Below, piece after piece: positions 1 to 9,713 of a DNA stretch of 64,000 nt. A model generated the notes under the pieces. It had not been told where the DNA came from. It saw only the letters and a program-made list of their open reading frames with translations, and made no database searches. Origin of the DNA: Bryobacterales bacterium (GTDB taxonomy: Bacteria > Acidobacteriota > Terriglobia > Bryobacterales > Bryobacteraceae). The DNA lies in the NCBI GenBank assembly GCA_003167495.1, contig PMSX01000228.1, positions 1-64,000 of the forward strand, given 5' to 3'. The position numbers and the translations under genes are program-made. Numbering within the stretch: position 1 is the stretch's first letter; each line of letters starts with the position of its first letter.

Positions 1-97
1 ATTTGTTGGACACTACACTAGAGCACGGGAAGCAGAAGCACCCTGGCGAGATTCCCGAAGCACTTTCTACTAACCCAGCAGGTAATGCACCGGCGGC

Positions 98-1030
98 TCA
101 TTGAGCAACACTCTCTAGCTTCCCATGCGCCATCTTGTCATCAATGGCTAATTTTGTTTGGTGAAGAGATGTCGCGAGCGAGTCTCTCGATACGCGGCGG
201 ACAATGGGCGTCACGAAGAAACGAAACGCCGCGGGAATATCGCGGCTTAAGGCGATGGCCTCCAACTCGGCATACACGCCTCCGTCCCGCTCCTCCAAGC
301 GCGTGATGCTGGAAAGCCGCCAAATCAGGCCAGTGCCCTCGTCCTCAGGCAAGGTTCGTTGCTCCGAAGTCCCAAACTTATCAACCTCCTGGATGTGGGT
401 TGTGTTAGAAATGGCGTACCAGTGACGATCGTCCACACGAATATACGACGCTTCGCAGTCGGTATCGAGAGCCGTTTTCGCCACCACGGTTTTGTTCACG
501 AGGCGAAGGGAAAAGAGGTCTTTGACTCCGTCAGAACCGTGCGAGATTGAGTCAATTACGCCTGGTTGGTAGATCTCTTTGTAGCGGTCATAGTCCCGCA
601 CGATCCGCAAAATGTCCTCGATGGTCGCATTAGGGACGAAGCCCGCGCCAAGCCAATCGTGGATGAGCCCGGAAGGAACTTTCTGCGGAATTTGCCGGCT
701 GATTGGCCCTATGTAAGGTCCCTTAGTGCGGACATGCTCCGCCCGATCCGGCTCGTCATCGAGCCAAAGAAAATGTGCCCCAGGCTGGAGGCGAGCCTGC
801 ATCGCGGCAGTTGCCGTCTGAAGATAAGCATCCCAGGCTGCTTTCGTTTCCGGCTTCAAGGTGGCCGCACCAACGAACTGAGGAAGTTGCAGCAAGATCA
901 AAATAACGACTAGGCCATCATTCTTTATCTTCTTAAAAGTTCTCGCCAATTCTAAAAACAAAAGCCGCAAATGACGGATTTCGTGTTGGCGGCTGCCGAA
1001 ACCCTTGGCGCTCTCGATCTGCGTCATCAT
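98..1030 (-). CDS. Hypothetical secreted or membrane-anchored protein, possibly START/polyketide-cyclase-like
   Basis: 310-aa ORF with hydrophobic N-terminal segment (VVILILLQLPQFVGAA); fold guess from the conserved-looking 'DYDRYKEIYQPGV' region only. Confidence 0.55.
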   Translation of the reverse strand: MMTQIESAKGFGSRQHEIRHLRLLFLELARTFKKIKNDGLVVILILLQLPQFVGAATLKPETKAAWDAYLQTATAAMQARLQPGAHFLWLDDEPDRAEHVRTKGPYIGPISRQIPQKVPSGLIHDWLGAGFVPNATIEDILRIVRDYDRYKEIYQPGVIDSISHGSDGVKDLFSLRLVNKTVVAKTALDTDCEASYIRVDDRHWYAISNTTHIQEVDKFGTSEQRTLPEDEGTGLIWRLSSITRLEERDGGVYAELEAIALSRDIPAAFRFFVTPIVRRVSRDSLATSLHQTKLAIDDKMAHGKLESVAQ

Positions 1031-1259
1031 CTACCCCACGTGAATCGATTTGATTGCGATGTCATTGGTCAATTGATAGGTATCTCTTGCGCATGGGTGG
1101 CAATAGAACAATTGAGTTACCCAGCTTTCAGTCATAAAGAGCCACTGATGGCGGCCTTTGTTGGATTTATCTCACCCGACTAAGCTCGCTGTCCACCCAA
1201 CAAAAAGTGGCGGCCCTTTAACGGACACCGGGGCTCAGCCAGTTCTGGCCAATCTATGA

Positions 1260-1451
1260 TCGGTATCAGCCGAATTGGCGGGGCTCCTTGATCCAAAGTA
1301 TGCTTTGGTCGAACACTACGCGCAGCACTACACTACATTCACCAGTGAGGAAGCTGAGAAGTACATCAAAAGGGCGCGCCGTGATACTTGCCCAATGACA
1401 GACGTCTTTTTGCTGGCCGGGCCAAGTGAGCCGATTCTCGCCAGCAAATGA
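1260..1451 (+). pseudogene. Orphan open frame without ATG, possible gene remnant
   Basis: Hand translation after TGA 1257-1259: SVSAELAGLLDPKYALVEHYAQHYTTFTSEEAEKYIKRARRDTCPMTDVFLLAGPSEPILASK*; protein-like but no ATG (only a TTG candidate) and absent from the ORF track. Confidence 0.3.
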
Positions 1452-1490
1452 ACCCTGTCAGAACAAGTCGTCGGCCAGCTTTCGGTGGTG

Positions 1491-1568
1491 AAGAGTCATT
1501 CACGACGGTGTTTGTTGGATTGCCTCATCGGATCGAACCCCCAACAAAAATGCTTCCGAATGACTCTT
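1491..1568. repeat. Nested inverted repeat: 11-bp outer arms and 8-bp inner arms
   Basis: AAGAGTCATTC (1491-1501) / GAATGACTCTT (1558-1568); inner TTTGTTGG (1511-1518) / CCAACAAA (1541-1548); both intervening spacers are 9 nt. Confidence 0.75.
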
Positions 1569-2253
1569 GCATTTTGTGGACCCCGGGTTCACGGAGACTG
1601 AATTGGCGCGTTTTCTAAAACTAATACTTGTGATCGGGCTGACGGTTACGCTGCCGAGCTTGGTTGGATGCGGAAGCAAAACCCGCTATCCGAGTTACTA
1701 CGTGTTGAACGTGCCCGCGCCTATTCCTGCAAATGCCCACTCCAAACCTATCTTTGGCCAGGTCGCTGTCCGAGAGTTCAGGGCACCGGCCTTCTTAAAG
1801 GAAGGCCCGATTGTGTACCGGCAATCGCCTGAGCAAATCGATTTCTACACCTATCATCGTTGGGTCGAAGATCCCCGGCGCGTTGTGACGGCCGCCTTCG
1901 CACGGAAGATACAGGCCTCCGGGCTCTTTCAGTCGGTCGATCTGATCGACGGTCATCAATCCGCTACATGTCTCCTCACTGGAACGCTTGACCACCTAGA
2001 AGAAGTTGACCGGGGCGCCACGGTCTTCGTCGAAGTGAGTATTTCAGCGCGATTGCTTAACTTGCGAACGGGAGAGGTGCTGTGGCAGGACACAAAATCA
2101 AAAACGACCCAGCTTGAGCGGCGCTCGATGCATGGCATTGTGAACCAATTGTCAGATGACGTGGGCGACGTTGTCGAAGGCTTAGTTTCGTCCATGCAGG
2201 AACGTGTTTCGGCGGAGTCGCTGGCGCCGAAGCCCACCAACACGAATGAATAA
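1567..2253 (+). CDS. ABC-type transport auxiliary lipoprotein (PqiC/DUF330-like)
   Basis: Lipobox-like LPSLVGC near N-terminus; 'YYVLNVPAP', 'VVTAAFARKIQASGLFQSV' and 'GEVLWQDTKS' typical of the family. Confidence 0.7.
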   Translation: MHFVDPGFTETELARFLKLILVIGLTVTLPSLVGCGSKTRYPSYYVLNVPAPIPANAHSKPIFGQVAVREFRAPAFLKEGPIVYRQSPEQIDFYTYHRWVEDPRRVVTAAFARKIQASGLFQSVDLIDGHQSATCLLTGTLDHLEEVDRGATVFVEVSISARLLNLRTGEVLWQDTKSKTTQLERRSMHGIVNQLSDDVGDVVEGLVSSMQERVSAESLAPKPTNTNE

Positions 2254-2279
2254 CGGCGGTATGTCAAGAAGGAACGGAA

Positions 2280-3527
2280 ATGCCTGATTCAATCGCTTCA
2301 TCGCAGCCCAGCTTGGCGCACCGGCTAAAGGAGTGGCTCGTCCCAGGGCTGATTTTGTTTATGGCCGTTGGGATTCTATTTTTGATCGCTGGGAACTGGA
2401 ATACATGGGCCAGTGAAAGGCCTTCGCAAGAAACCGACGATGCCTACCTGCGGGCAGATCTCACACCCCTCAGTACAAAAGTAGCGGGACTTGTGGCGAC
2501 CGTCAATGTCTCGGACTATCAGCCGGTCAAATCGGGAGATCTACTCGTGCAGTTGCGAGACGATGATTTTCGGGCGCAGGTGCAGCAGGCCGAAGCTGCG
2601 GTAGCGGCAGGCGAGGATGCGCTCATCAACAATCAGCGCCAGAAAGAACTGCAGAACGCGCACATTGTTCAGGCGGACGACGGGATTCACGCGGCGGAGG
2701 CCGACATAGCGGCGGGCGAGGCCGGAGTAGAAGCGGCGAAATCGATGATCGCCAATGCCTCGAGCGGAATCGATGCCGCCAAAGCCGATATGGAACGTAC
2801 ATTGTTAGAACGCCGGCGCCAAGAAGCGCTCATCGCGACAGAGTCGGCTACGCACCAAAAACTCGAGCAAGCCGTTGCGGACGAGCAGCGCTTTCGCGCA
2901 CAGCTCTCAAGCCGGGAAGCGGACCTCAGTTCGGCAAAGGCGCAGTTGGCCAGCCGCCAAGCTGATCTGGCGCGAGCACAAGCGCGGCTGGCTAGTACCA
3001 AGGACGAACTGGAAGCGCAGAAACGCCAGCGCGCTGTCCTCGACTCTCAGGGACTTATGCTGCACGCCGATCTAAGTTCGAAAAAAGCCGCGCTTGCACT
3101 TGCTCACACCGATCTCGATTACACGCGGATTGTCGCGCCGGAGAGTGGCATCGTTAGCGAGCGCAAAGTACGCCCCGGGCAACTAGTCAGTCCAGGCACC
3201 CAGGTTATTTCGCTTGTCCAAAAGGACATTTGGGTGCAGGCCAATTACAAAGAAACGCAAGTCCGCCGTATCCTCGCAGGAGACCCTGCCGAAATTCGCG
3301 TGGATGCCCTCCCTGGAACGATTTTCCGGGGGAAAGTCGAACATGTATCGCCGGCTAGCGGCTCACAGTTCGCCTTGTTGCCGCCTGATAACGCAACCGG
3401 TAACTTCACTAAGATCATACAGCGGATACCAGTGAAGATCGTCCTCGACGCCAACCAGGCCACTGAGCGTTTACGGCCCGGGCTATCGGTAATCGCAACC
3501 GTTCGCACAAGTGGCGCAGGCCAGTGA
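2280..3527 (+). CDS. HlyD/EmrA-family membrane fusion protein
   Basis: N-terminal TM helix, 'TDDAYLRADLTPLSTKVAGLV', long Ala/Gln-rich coiled coil, 'APESGIVSERKVRPGQLVSPGT'. Confidence 0.9.
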   Translation: MPDSIASSQPSLAHRLKEWLVPGLILFMAVGILFLIAGNWNTWASERPSQETDDAYLRADLTPLSTKVAGLVATVNVSDYQPVKSGDLLVQLRDDDFRAQVQQAEAAVAAGEDALINNQRQKELQNAHIVQADDGIHAAEADIAAGEAGVEAAKSMIANASSGIDAAKADMERTLLERRRQEALIATESATHQKLEQAVADEQRFRAQLSSREADLSSAKAQLASRQADLARAQARLASTKDELEAQKRQRAVLDSQGLMLHADLSSKKAALALAHTDLDYTRIVAPESGIVSERKVRPGQLVSPGTQVISLVQKDIWVQANYKETQVRRILAGDPAEIRVDALPGTIFRGKVEHVSPASGSQFALLPPDNATGNFTKIIQRIPVKIVLDANQATERLRPGLSVIATVRTSGAGQ

Positions 3528-5151
3528 AGGTGCTTCGGTGATCGCCTCAGCGTCTAGAGGAGCTCCCGCTCCATCACAATCCAGCCAGTCTAAACCGGCC
3601 ACCAATCCGTATGTTGGGATCTTGGGAGTCTTTCTTGGCGCTGGAATCGCCACCCTAAACGGGCGCTTGCTCAGCATAGGTTTACCCGATCTTCGCGGCG
3701 CCCTCGGCTTTGGCTTTGATGAAGCCTCGTGGCTTCCAACCGCGCTCAACATGGCGATGATGTTCAGTGGCGTGTTTGTTGTTTTCCTAAGCGTTGCCTT
3801 CGGCCCGCGCAAGATCTTGTTCACAACGGCGGCCATTTTTGGGGTTGCGTCCGCTCTTCTCCCCTTTGCCTCGAACTATCGCGGCATGCTGGCTTTAGTG
3901 GCGATCGCCGGTCTTAGTTCGGGCACCTTCTACTCGCTCACTATGACCTTCGTGCTAACCACGCTTCCCAGACGGCTGATTATCTTCGGGATTGCAGCTT
4001 ACGCTTCGGACATTGTTTTCATTAGCAACATTGCCTCGGCGATTGAGGGCTGGTACGCCGAGCATCTGTCTTGGCACTGGATCTTTTGGACTGCGGCCAT
4101 CCTCACTCCATTGATGATGCTATGCGTTTATTGGGGAATCCCCCGCAAACCTCCTAGCACTGATCCGAGACCCAGTTGGCGTGGCTTCGCTTATTTCAGC
4201 TTTGGCGTCAGTCTTCTCTATGGAGCTCTCGATCAAGGCGAGCGTCTGTACTGGCTGAACTCCGGCGTCATAGTCGCCATGCTCGCCGCGGGAATCTTTT
4301 TATTGGCAGCGGCGTTAGCGCGCCGTATCTCGCAGCCGAATCCAACGTTAAAGCTCGCCTTTCTCAACCACCGCAACATCATCATCCTCGCCTTATCAGT
4401 TTTCGCGTTTAGGTTCGTTCAGTTGTCCACCATTGTGCTCGTCCCCGGATTTCTGAGTAACATCCAGCAATACCGACCTTTGGAAACCGGCAATGCCCTT
4501 GCCTGGGTGGCGGTGCCAATGTTCGCCGTAGTCTGGCTAGTCGCTCTGATAGTGATCTATTCGCACTCGCGACTCATCTTGGCGCTAGGGCTCACCATAG
4601 CCGCGTTTGGCTGCTGGATGTTTGCACACCTCGATACGTCTTGGTCAGGGGCCAGCTTCGAAACCGTGGAAGTTCTTCTCGCCTGCGGCTTTGCCTGTTC
4701 ATTCATTGGTTTGATAGGTAGTTTGGTTTTGCAAGGTCTGGAAGCAGGCGTTCTTTCAAGCGCCGCTAATGCTGCCACTTACTCCGGATTCGTTCACTTC
4801 ATTCGTCTCTTTGGAGGTCAAGTCGGCGTCGCCATTATGACCCACTTCCTTGCGGTGCGGGAAAAATTCCACTCCAATCTGCTGGGTCTCCATGTGCAAA
4901 ATGGCGATTGGGTTACTGACGAACGACTACGCATGCTGAGCAGCGGACTTTTCGCTGGGTCCTCTGGGTTCGAAGAGGCTCAATCCCGGGCCCTCGGCAT
5001 TTTAGGTCAGCAGGTTCGGGCGCAGGCCTATACGCTGGCGACAGCCGATGGCTTCATCCTGGTCGGCTGGGTCGTAGTCGCTTATCTGCTTTTGATGCTC
5101 TTTCTCCAGCCGGGCAAACTCAGCTATCTGGATTTGAGGAACATGAAATGA
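3511..5151 (+). CDS. MFS drug transporter, DHA2/EmrB-type
   Basis: About 14 hydrophobic segments; follows an EmrA-like gene with short overlap; 'LNGRLLSIGLPDLRGALG', 'ASWLPTALNMAMM'. Confidence 0.88.
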   Translation: MAQASEGASVIASASRGAPAPSQSSQSKPATNPYVGILGVFLGAGIATLNGRLLSIGLPDLRGALGFGFDEASWLPTALNMAMMFSGVFVVFLSVAFGPRKILFTTAAIFGVASALLPFASNYRGMLALVAIAGLSSGTFYSLTMTFVLTTLPRRLIIFGIAAYASDIVFISNIASAIEGWYAEHLSWHWIFWTAAILTPLMMLCVYWGIPRKPPSTDPRPSWRGFAYFSFGVSLLYGALDQGERLYWLNSGVIVAMLAAGIFLLAAALARRISQPNPTLKLAFLNHRNIIILALSVFAFRFVQLSTIVLVPGFLSNIQQYRPLETGNALAWVAVPMFAVVWLVALIVIYSHSRLILALGLTIAAFGCWMFAHLDTSWSGASFETVEVLLACGFACSFIGLIGSLVLQGLEAGVLSSAANAATYSGFVHFIRLFGGQVGVAIMTHFLAVREKFHSNLLGLHVQNGDWVTDERLRMLSSGLFAGSSGFEEAQSRALGILGQQVRAQAYTLATADGFILVGWVVVAYLLLMLFLQPGKLSYLDLRNMK

Positions 5152-6497
5152 ACCGACCAAAATTCTACCGGACAATGGGGATGGCGGCGCTCGCCATCTT
5201 CTCCGCAGCAGTCACTTATGGCGCGGAAGTCCGTCGCCTCACCCTCACGGAGGCGGTGCATCTTGCAATCAGCCAGAACCGGGTGCTGAAAATCGCGCGC
5301 CTCAAGGTGACAGAGAGCGAGCAAAAGAAAGCCGGCGAACGATCTGCCTATTTCCCTTCAATCACTAACCAATCGAATGCGCTCCACGTTACGGATCTGC
5401 AGAATATCGGCATCCCAACGGGAACTCTAGGAACCGTGGCCGGATCGCTCGTCCCCGCTCAAAACGTCGTTCTCCCGCAAGGTCAGAGGACATTGTTTTC
5501 CAGCGGCACAATGCTTTCTCAGCCGCTAACGCAGTTGATCCGCATTCACCAAGCCAACCGGATCGCCGCCTCCGAAATCGCAGCTTCCCGCGACGATCTG
5601 AGAAATTCAGAGAACCAAGTCGCTCTTCAAGTGCACAATCTTTATTTCGGCATCCTGATCGCTCGCCTTCAAAAACAGGCGGCCGAACAACAAAGCACAT
5701 ATGCCGGTGAAAATCTGCGAGAGAGCGAGGACGACGTGCGCAACGGGAGCGCCCTCAAAGTTGCGTCCATTCAAGGCCGCGCAAGCGTACTGGAGAGCCG
5801 GCAAGCTGTACTCACCGCCGAACTCCAAGTCGACGACCTCACCACGGAATTGAACGACCTGCTAGGTCTACCGCTCGACACGCAACTCGAACTCGACCCC
5901 GGCGTGGCAGTCAGTGTTGAGCAACGCCCGCGGGAGGAGTATGTCCAGACCGCATGGTCGGAGAACCCCGAAATACAGGCCGCCGAGGAGGCTATCCGCA
6001 AGGCACAGGCCGGCGTCACTGCGGCGAAGTCCGCCTACATTCCCGATATCACTGCCTTCGCCCGCCAGAGCTATCAGGACGGAGTTCCGTTTTTCGTTCG
6101 CAATTTCGGCACCTTCGGTGTCAATCTAAATTGGGACGTGTTCGACTTCGGCAAACGCCACGCAGCCGTACGCGAACGGGAAACGCAATTGGCCGAAGCA
6201 GAAGAGAATCTGCGCCGGCTCAAGGAAGAAGTTGCCGTAGGAATCGAAAAAACCTATAACAAAATGGAGCGCACCAAGAGTCTGGTCGAGGTTGCCACTC
6301 AGGTTGTGAAACTCCGACAGGAGAGTGAGCGCCTGGCCGAGAACCAAGTAAGCCAGGGCGTGGTATTGGTCTCTGAACGCCGGCAAGCGACTGCCGCCAG
6401 TTACAAAGCACAGGCAGACTTGCTCCAAGCCAACTTAGGGTATCTGCTTGCTTGGGCCGAACTCGAACAAACAGTCGGCCGCACCCCCGGACTCTAG
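5148..6497 (+). CDS. TolC-family outer membrane efflux protein
   Basis: Signal peptide, 'LTLTEAVHLAISQN', repeated coiled-coil halves; 4-nt overlap with the MFS gene. Confidence 0.9.
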   Translation: MNRPKFYRTMGMAALAIFSAAVTYGAEVRRLTLTEAVHLAISQNRVLKIARLKVTESEQKKAGERSAYFPSITNQSNALHVTDLQNIGIPTGTLGTVAGSLVPAQNVVLPQGQRTLFSSGTMLSQPLTQLIRIHQANRIAASEIAASRDDLRNSENQVALQVHNLYFGILIARLQKQAAEQQSTYAGENLRESEDDVRNGSALKVASIQGRASVLESRQAVLTAELQVDDLTTELNDLLGLPLDTQLELDPGVAVSVEQRPREEYVQTAWSENPEIQAAEEAIRKAQAGVTAAKSAYIPDITAFARQSYQDGVPFFVRNFGTFGVNLNWDVFDFGKRHAAVRERETQLAEAEENLRRLKEEVAVGIEKTYNKMERTKSLVEVATQVVKLRQESERLAENQVSQGVVLVSERRQATAASYKAQADLLQANLGYLLAWAELEQTVGRTPGL

Positions 6498-6536
6498 CTG
6501 TGATTTCTTCTGAGTAGCTTGGAATAACGTTACTGA

Positions 6537-7244
6537 ATGCCGGGCGTGACACACAAAGCATTGTCGGCCGTCGTCATAGCAAGCTGGCTCGGTTGTGCTT
6601 CGCAGCCTACCGCCGGCGAGCGTCTAGAGCGCCAATCGAACTGGAAGAGTCCCGATGCGCCGTGTGCGAATTTTGCTGATTTGCGAAAGCCTCGTCTGAG
6701 GAATATTGGTGTCAAGATCGATGTAGCCGAGCCGTGGGCCGATGGATTTCGGCGGGCGATCCGCTTTTGGAACACAGTCCTGGCCGCGACCTTGCACGAA
6801 GAAACAGACCTGAGTGTATGCAGCATACGAATTATCGACGGCGCCCCTGACATTTTGGATCACCCGGTTGCCGCTCGGTCGCAACTCACAGATTGGGCCG
6901 ATTTCACGGGAAAGATCGCTGTTAGCCGGGTGGCCGCGAAGGAGATGAACAATGATGAAATTTACGCCACAGCGGTGCACGAAATCGGACACCTGCTAGG
7001 TCTCAAACATAATGCGAACATCCACTCGATCATGTACTTCCTCGATGTCGACAGCAGCGACGTTCTCGACCGTAAGGATATCTTGAATTTGAGTAGGCGC
7101 CACGAGCTACGGCCGGCAATTCTGGCGAACGGTGTTGTGTCGATTCTGGCGAGTTCAAGTGAGATCGCCCTAAAAGACCCGAGCGTTCAGTCTCCGCGAT
7201 GGTCGCCGCCGAGTAGGAAACCGGCGCATGGCAGTGCGCTATAG
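6537..7244 (+). CDS. Matrixin/metzincin-like zinc metalloprotease
   Basis: Zinc-binding motif HEIGHLLGLKHN followed by Met-turn-like SIMYF; N-terminal signal/lipobox-like segment. Confidence 0.75.
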   Translation: MPGVTHKALSAVVIASWLGCASQPTAGERLERQSNWKSPDAPCANFADLRKPRLRNIGVKIDVAEPWADGFRRAIRFWNTVLAATLHEETDLSVCSIRIIDGAPDILDHPVAARSQLTDWADFTGKIAVSRVAAKEMNNDEIYATAVHEIGHLLGLKHNANIHSIMYFLDVDSSDVLDRKDILNLSRRHELRPAILANGVVSILASSSEIALKDPSVQSPRWSPPSRKPAHGSAL

Positions 7245-7436
7245 CTTCAGGAGAGTGTTCAGCGACGTGCCGTTCGCGGGCCCTCGTCGATTGATGATTC
7301 GTCGAGCACTGTTTGTTAGGATTTGATGTGGACTGCGACCGGTTTTGAAGCGTCCGGCTCCAACAAAGATCGTCGAGTGGGTGCTCATTCTCTAAGAACG
7401 CCCTGCAGCCTGACTGAGCACGGCGAGCAGACGCAA

Positions 7437-7889
7437 ATGGCGATCGGTTTCTTGGTACAACTCGGACAGGTGGGAACTCTTGTGATTGGGTCCATAGGTA
7501 TTTGTGTGGCTCTAATAAACCAGCACCGCCAACTTAACGCCCAAATGTTCATCGAATTTTCGCGACGATTTCAAGAGTTGCTTCGTCTGTTTCCTACGGA
7601 AGCGTGGCTGGCTAACCGCAGTCCTCAACAGCCCTTACCGCCTTCAAGTCAGGAGTTGAGGGACTGTACGCTATACACCATCCAATTCGTTGCGGACGTC
7701 TATTATCTTCACAAAGGCGGATACATTTCGAATCGCCTATGGATGCTTTGGGAACGTGAAATCAAGCGCACTTTAACGGGTCCGGTGTTCCGTCGGGAAT
7801 GGCAGGCCGTGGCTGCCGAATTCGCTCACAACTGTGACTTCCTTCGGTACATAAATGGCCTGATGGATTCCAAACAGCTACCACAGTGA
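7437..7889 (+). CDS. Hypothetical membrane-anchored protein
   Basis: ORF 7323-7889; start placed at internal Met (MAIGFLVQLGQVGTLVIGSIGICVALINQHRQ), a single TM then soluble domain. Confidence 0.45.
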   Translation: MAIGFLVQLGQVGTLVIGSIGICVALINQHRQLNAQMFIEFSRRFQELLRLFPTEAWLANRSPQQPLPPSSQELRDCTLYTIQFVADVYYLHKGGYISNRLWMLWEREIKRTLTGPVFRREWQAVAAEFAHNCDFLRYINGLMDSKQLPQ

Positions 7890-7919
7890 TCATCCTCGAA
7901 TTTTGATATAAATGCCCGT

Positions 7920-8885
7920 TCATTGTGGCACTTTGCGTTCCTTCGGCTGCCTGATTCTCACGAGGCTCCACGGGCGCTGCTTAACCTGGTCGCTCAGTTC
8001 ATCCAGGTTCTCCGTTGCAATCCGAAGATTCTCTATTGTGTCGTGGACATTGTCATCGTTGGCACGCACAGTGGTTTGCAGGCTGGCGATAAGGGCCTTA
8101 GCCTGCTCCATCGTGGATTGCAGTTGTGCGAGATCTTGCCGGAGAGGATCGCGCAATTGCTCGATCGTTGTATTGACGTTGTTCACTGTCGCGTCTGTAT
8201 GTTCCAGCAGCGGATCCATTTTCTTAATGGCTGAATCCGCATCCCGGCTTACTAGTAACACCTGATCCGTTATCTGGTCGATCTTCGGCGATTGCTGGGC
8301 CACCATAGTGTTGACTCGGCGCAAGATTTCTGCGAACTGCTCGCGGTTGGCCGACCCTGTTGTTTCGTTCAGGTTAGCTAAGAGCGTGCTAGCTTGACCG
8401 CTAATTCCCTTGAGTTCGCCTTCCACCTGAGTAATCAAACCAGTCGCTTGGTCAGCAATCCCGGACAGCTTCCGCGTCATGTCGTCGATGCTCACCGTTT
8501 CTTGAGAAGCGATCACTTGACCCGCCTTAAGGCGTTGCGCGTCTTGAGCGCCGGTCGTGATGGAAATTGCGGGACTGCTCATCAGACTGATTGAGCCCAG
8601 CCGCGCTGTGGATTTCTCGTTGAGCGGCGTACCTTCTTTTACTTCAAGGAGAATCTCGATCTGCGTGGGATCCTGATTCCAAGGCCTAACAGAGGTTACC
8701 CTACCTGCTTCGATACCACCGAAAAGAACTGCCGATCCTGGTGCGATGCCCCCAGCGTAACGTAGGTAGGTCTTATAGGGAGTCAAATGCCTACCCCATT
8801 CATTGTTACCGACGTAAAAAACCGTTACGCTTAGCAAGCTCAAAGAAACGAGGACGAATGTCCCCACTTTCGCTTCTGTGGTCAC
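7920..8885 (-). CDS. mlaD: MlaD/Mce-family lipid transport protein
   Basis: TM helix then 'LRYAGGIAPGSAVLFGGIEAGRVTSVRPW' (MCE domain) and C-terminal helical region; adjacent to MlaF/MlaE. Confidence 0.88.
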   Translation of the reverse strand: MTTEAKVGTFVLVSLSLLSVTVFYVGNNEWGRHLTPYKTYLRYAGGIAPGSAVLFGGIEAGRVTSVRPWNQDPTQIEILLEVKEGTPLNEKSTARLGSISLMSSPAISITTGAQDAQRLKAGQVIASQETVSIDDMTRKLSGIADQATGLITQVEGELKGISGQASTLLANLNETTGSANREQFAEILRRVNTMVAQQSPKIDQITDQVLLVSRDADSAIKKMDPLLEHTDATVNNVNTTIEQLRDPLRQDLAQLQSTMEQAKALIASLQTTVRANDDNVHDTIENLRIATENLDELSDQVKQRPWSLVRIRQPKERKVPQ

Positions 8886-9709
8886 TGTGGATCTCCTTCC
8901 AAATAACGTTGCAAATATTTATCTACGGCCGCTGCGTCTGCGATGTTGTCGGGGACTCGATCGAAAAACTGCCGAATACGCGGATGCGGGTTGCTCCGCA
9001 GTTCCTCCTTCGTTCCCACTGCGATCAGCGATCCTCGATAGAGCATCGCCATGCGGTCGGCGATTCGGAATGCGCTTTCCATCTCGTGAGTCACCACCAC
9101 AACGGTCATATTGAACGCGCGCTTCAGGCCTAGAATGAGTTGATCCAGTTCGGCTGCCACGATTGGGTCTAGGCCGGCCGAAGGCTCGTCAAATACCAGA
9201 AGCTCCGGGTCGAGCGAAAGGGCTCGTGCGACAGCAGCGCGCTTCTTCATTCCGCCGGAAAGCGCCTGCGGGCTCAGTTTTCCAAACTCAGCCAGCCCCA
9301 CCACCGCTAGCTTCATCCAAGTCATCAGACGAATTGTGGATTCAGCCAGCCGCGTGTGCTCTCGCAGCGGCAGCGCGACATTGTCTTCCACGGACATTGA
9401 ATTAAATAAAGCCGAATTCTGAAAAGCCATTCCAATTGAGCGACGCACGCTCTTCAGCTCCCTGGCTGTGCATTTCGCCAGATCGACGCCGTTCACAAGA
9501 ACTTCTCCACTTTGCGGCCGCTCTAACCCGATGATTTGACGTAAGAGAGTGCTCTTGCCGGATCCACTACCACCTAGCAGGACCATAGTTTCCCCGCGTA
9601 ATATATCGAGGTTGATTCCATCGAGTACCCGGCGCCCGTTGTAGCTAACTGTCACGTCCCGGACGGAAATTACCGGGTCCGCCCGTGCCGGCTCTGGCGC
9701 TGGAGGCAT
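8882..9709 (-). CDS. mlaF: ABC transporter ATP-binding protein (MlaF-like)
   Basis: Walker A GGSGSGKST, signature LSGGMKKRAAVARAL, Walker B LLVFDEPSAGLDP. Confidence 0.93.
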   Translation of the reverse strand: MPPAPEPARADPVISVRDVTVSYNGRRVLDGINLDILRGETMVLLGGSGSGKSTLLRQIIGLERPQSGEVLVNGVDLAKCTARELKSVRRSIGMAFQNSALFNSMSVEDNVALPLREHTRLAESTIRLMTWMKLAVVGLAEFGKLSPQALSGGMKKRAAVARALSLDPELLVFDEPSAGLDPIVAAELDQLILGLKRAFNMTVVVVTHEMESAFRIADRMAMLYRGSLIAVGTKEELRSNPHPRIRQFFDRVPDNIADAAAVDKYLQRYLEGDPQ

Positions 9710-9713
9710 GACG

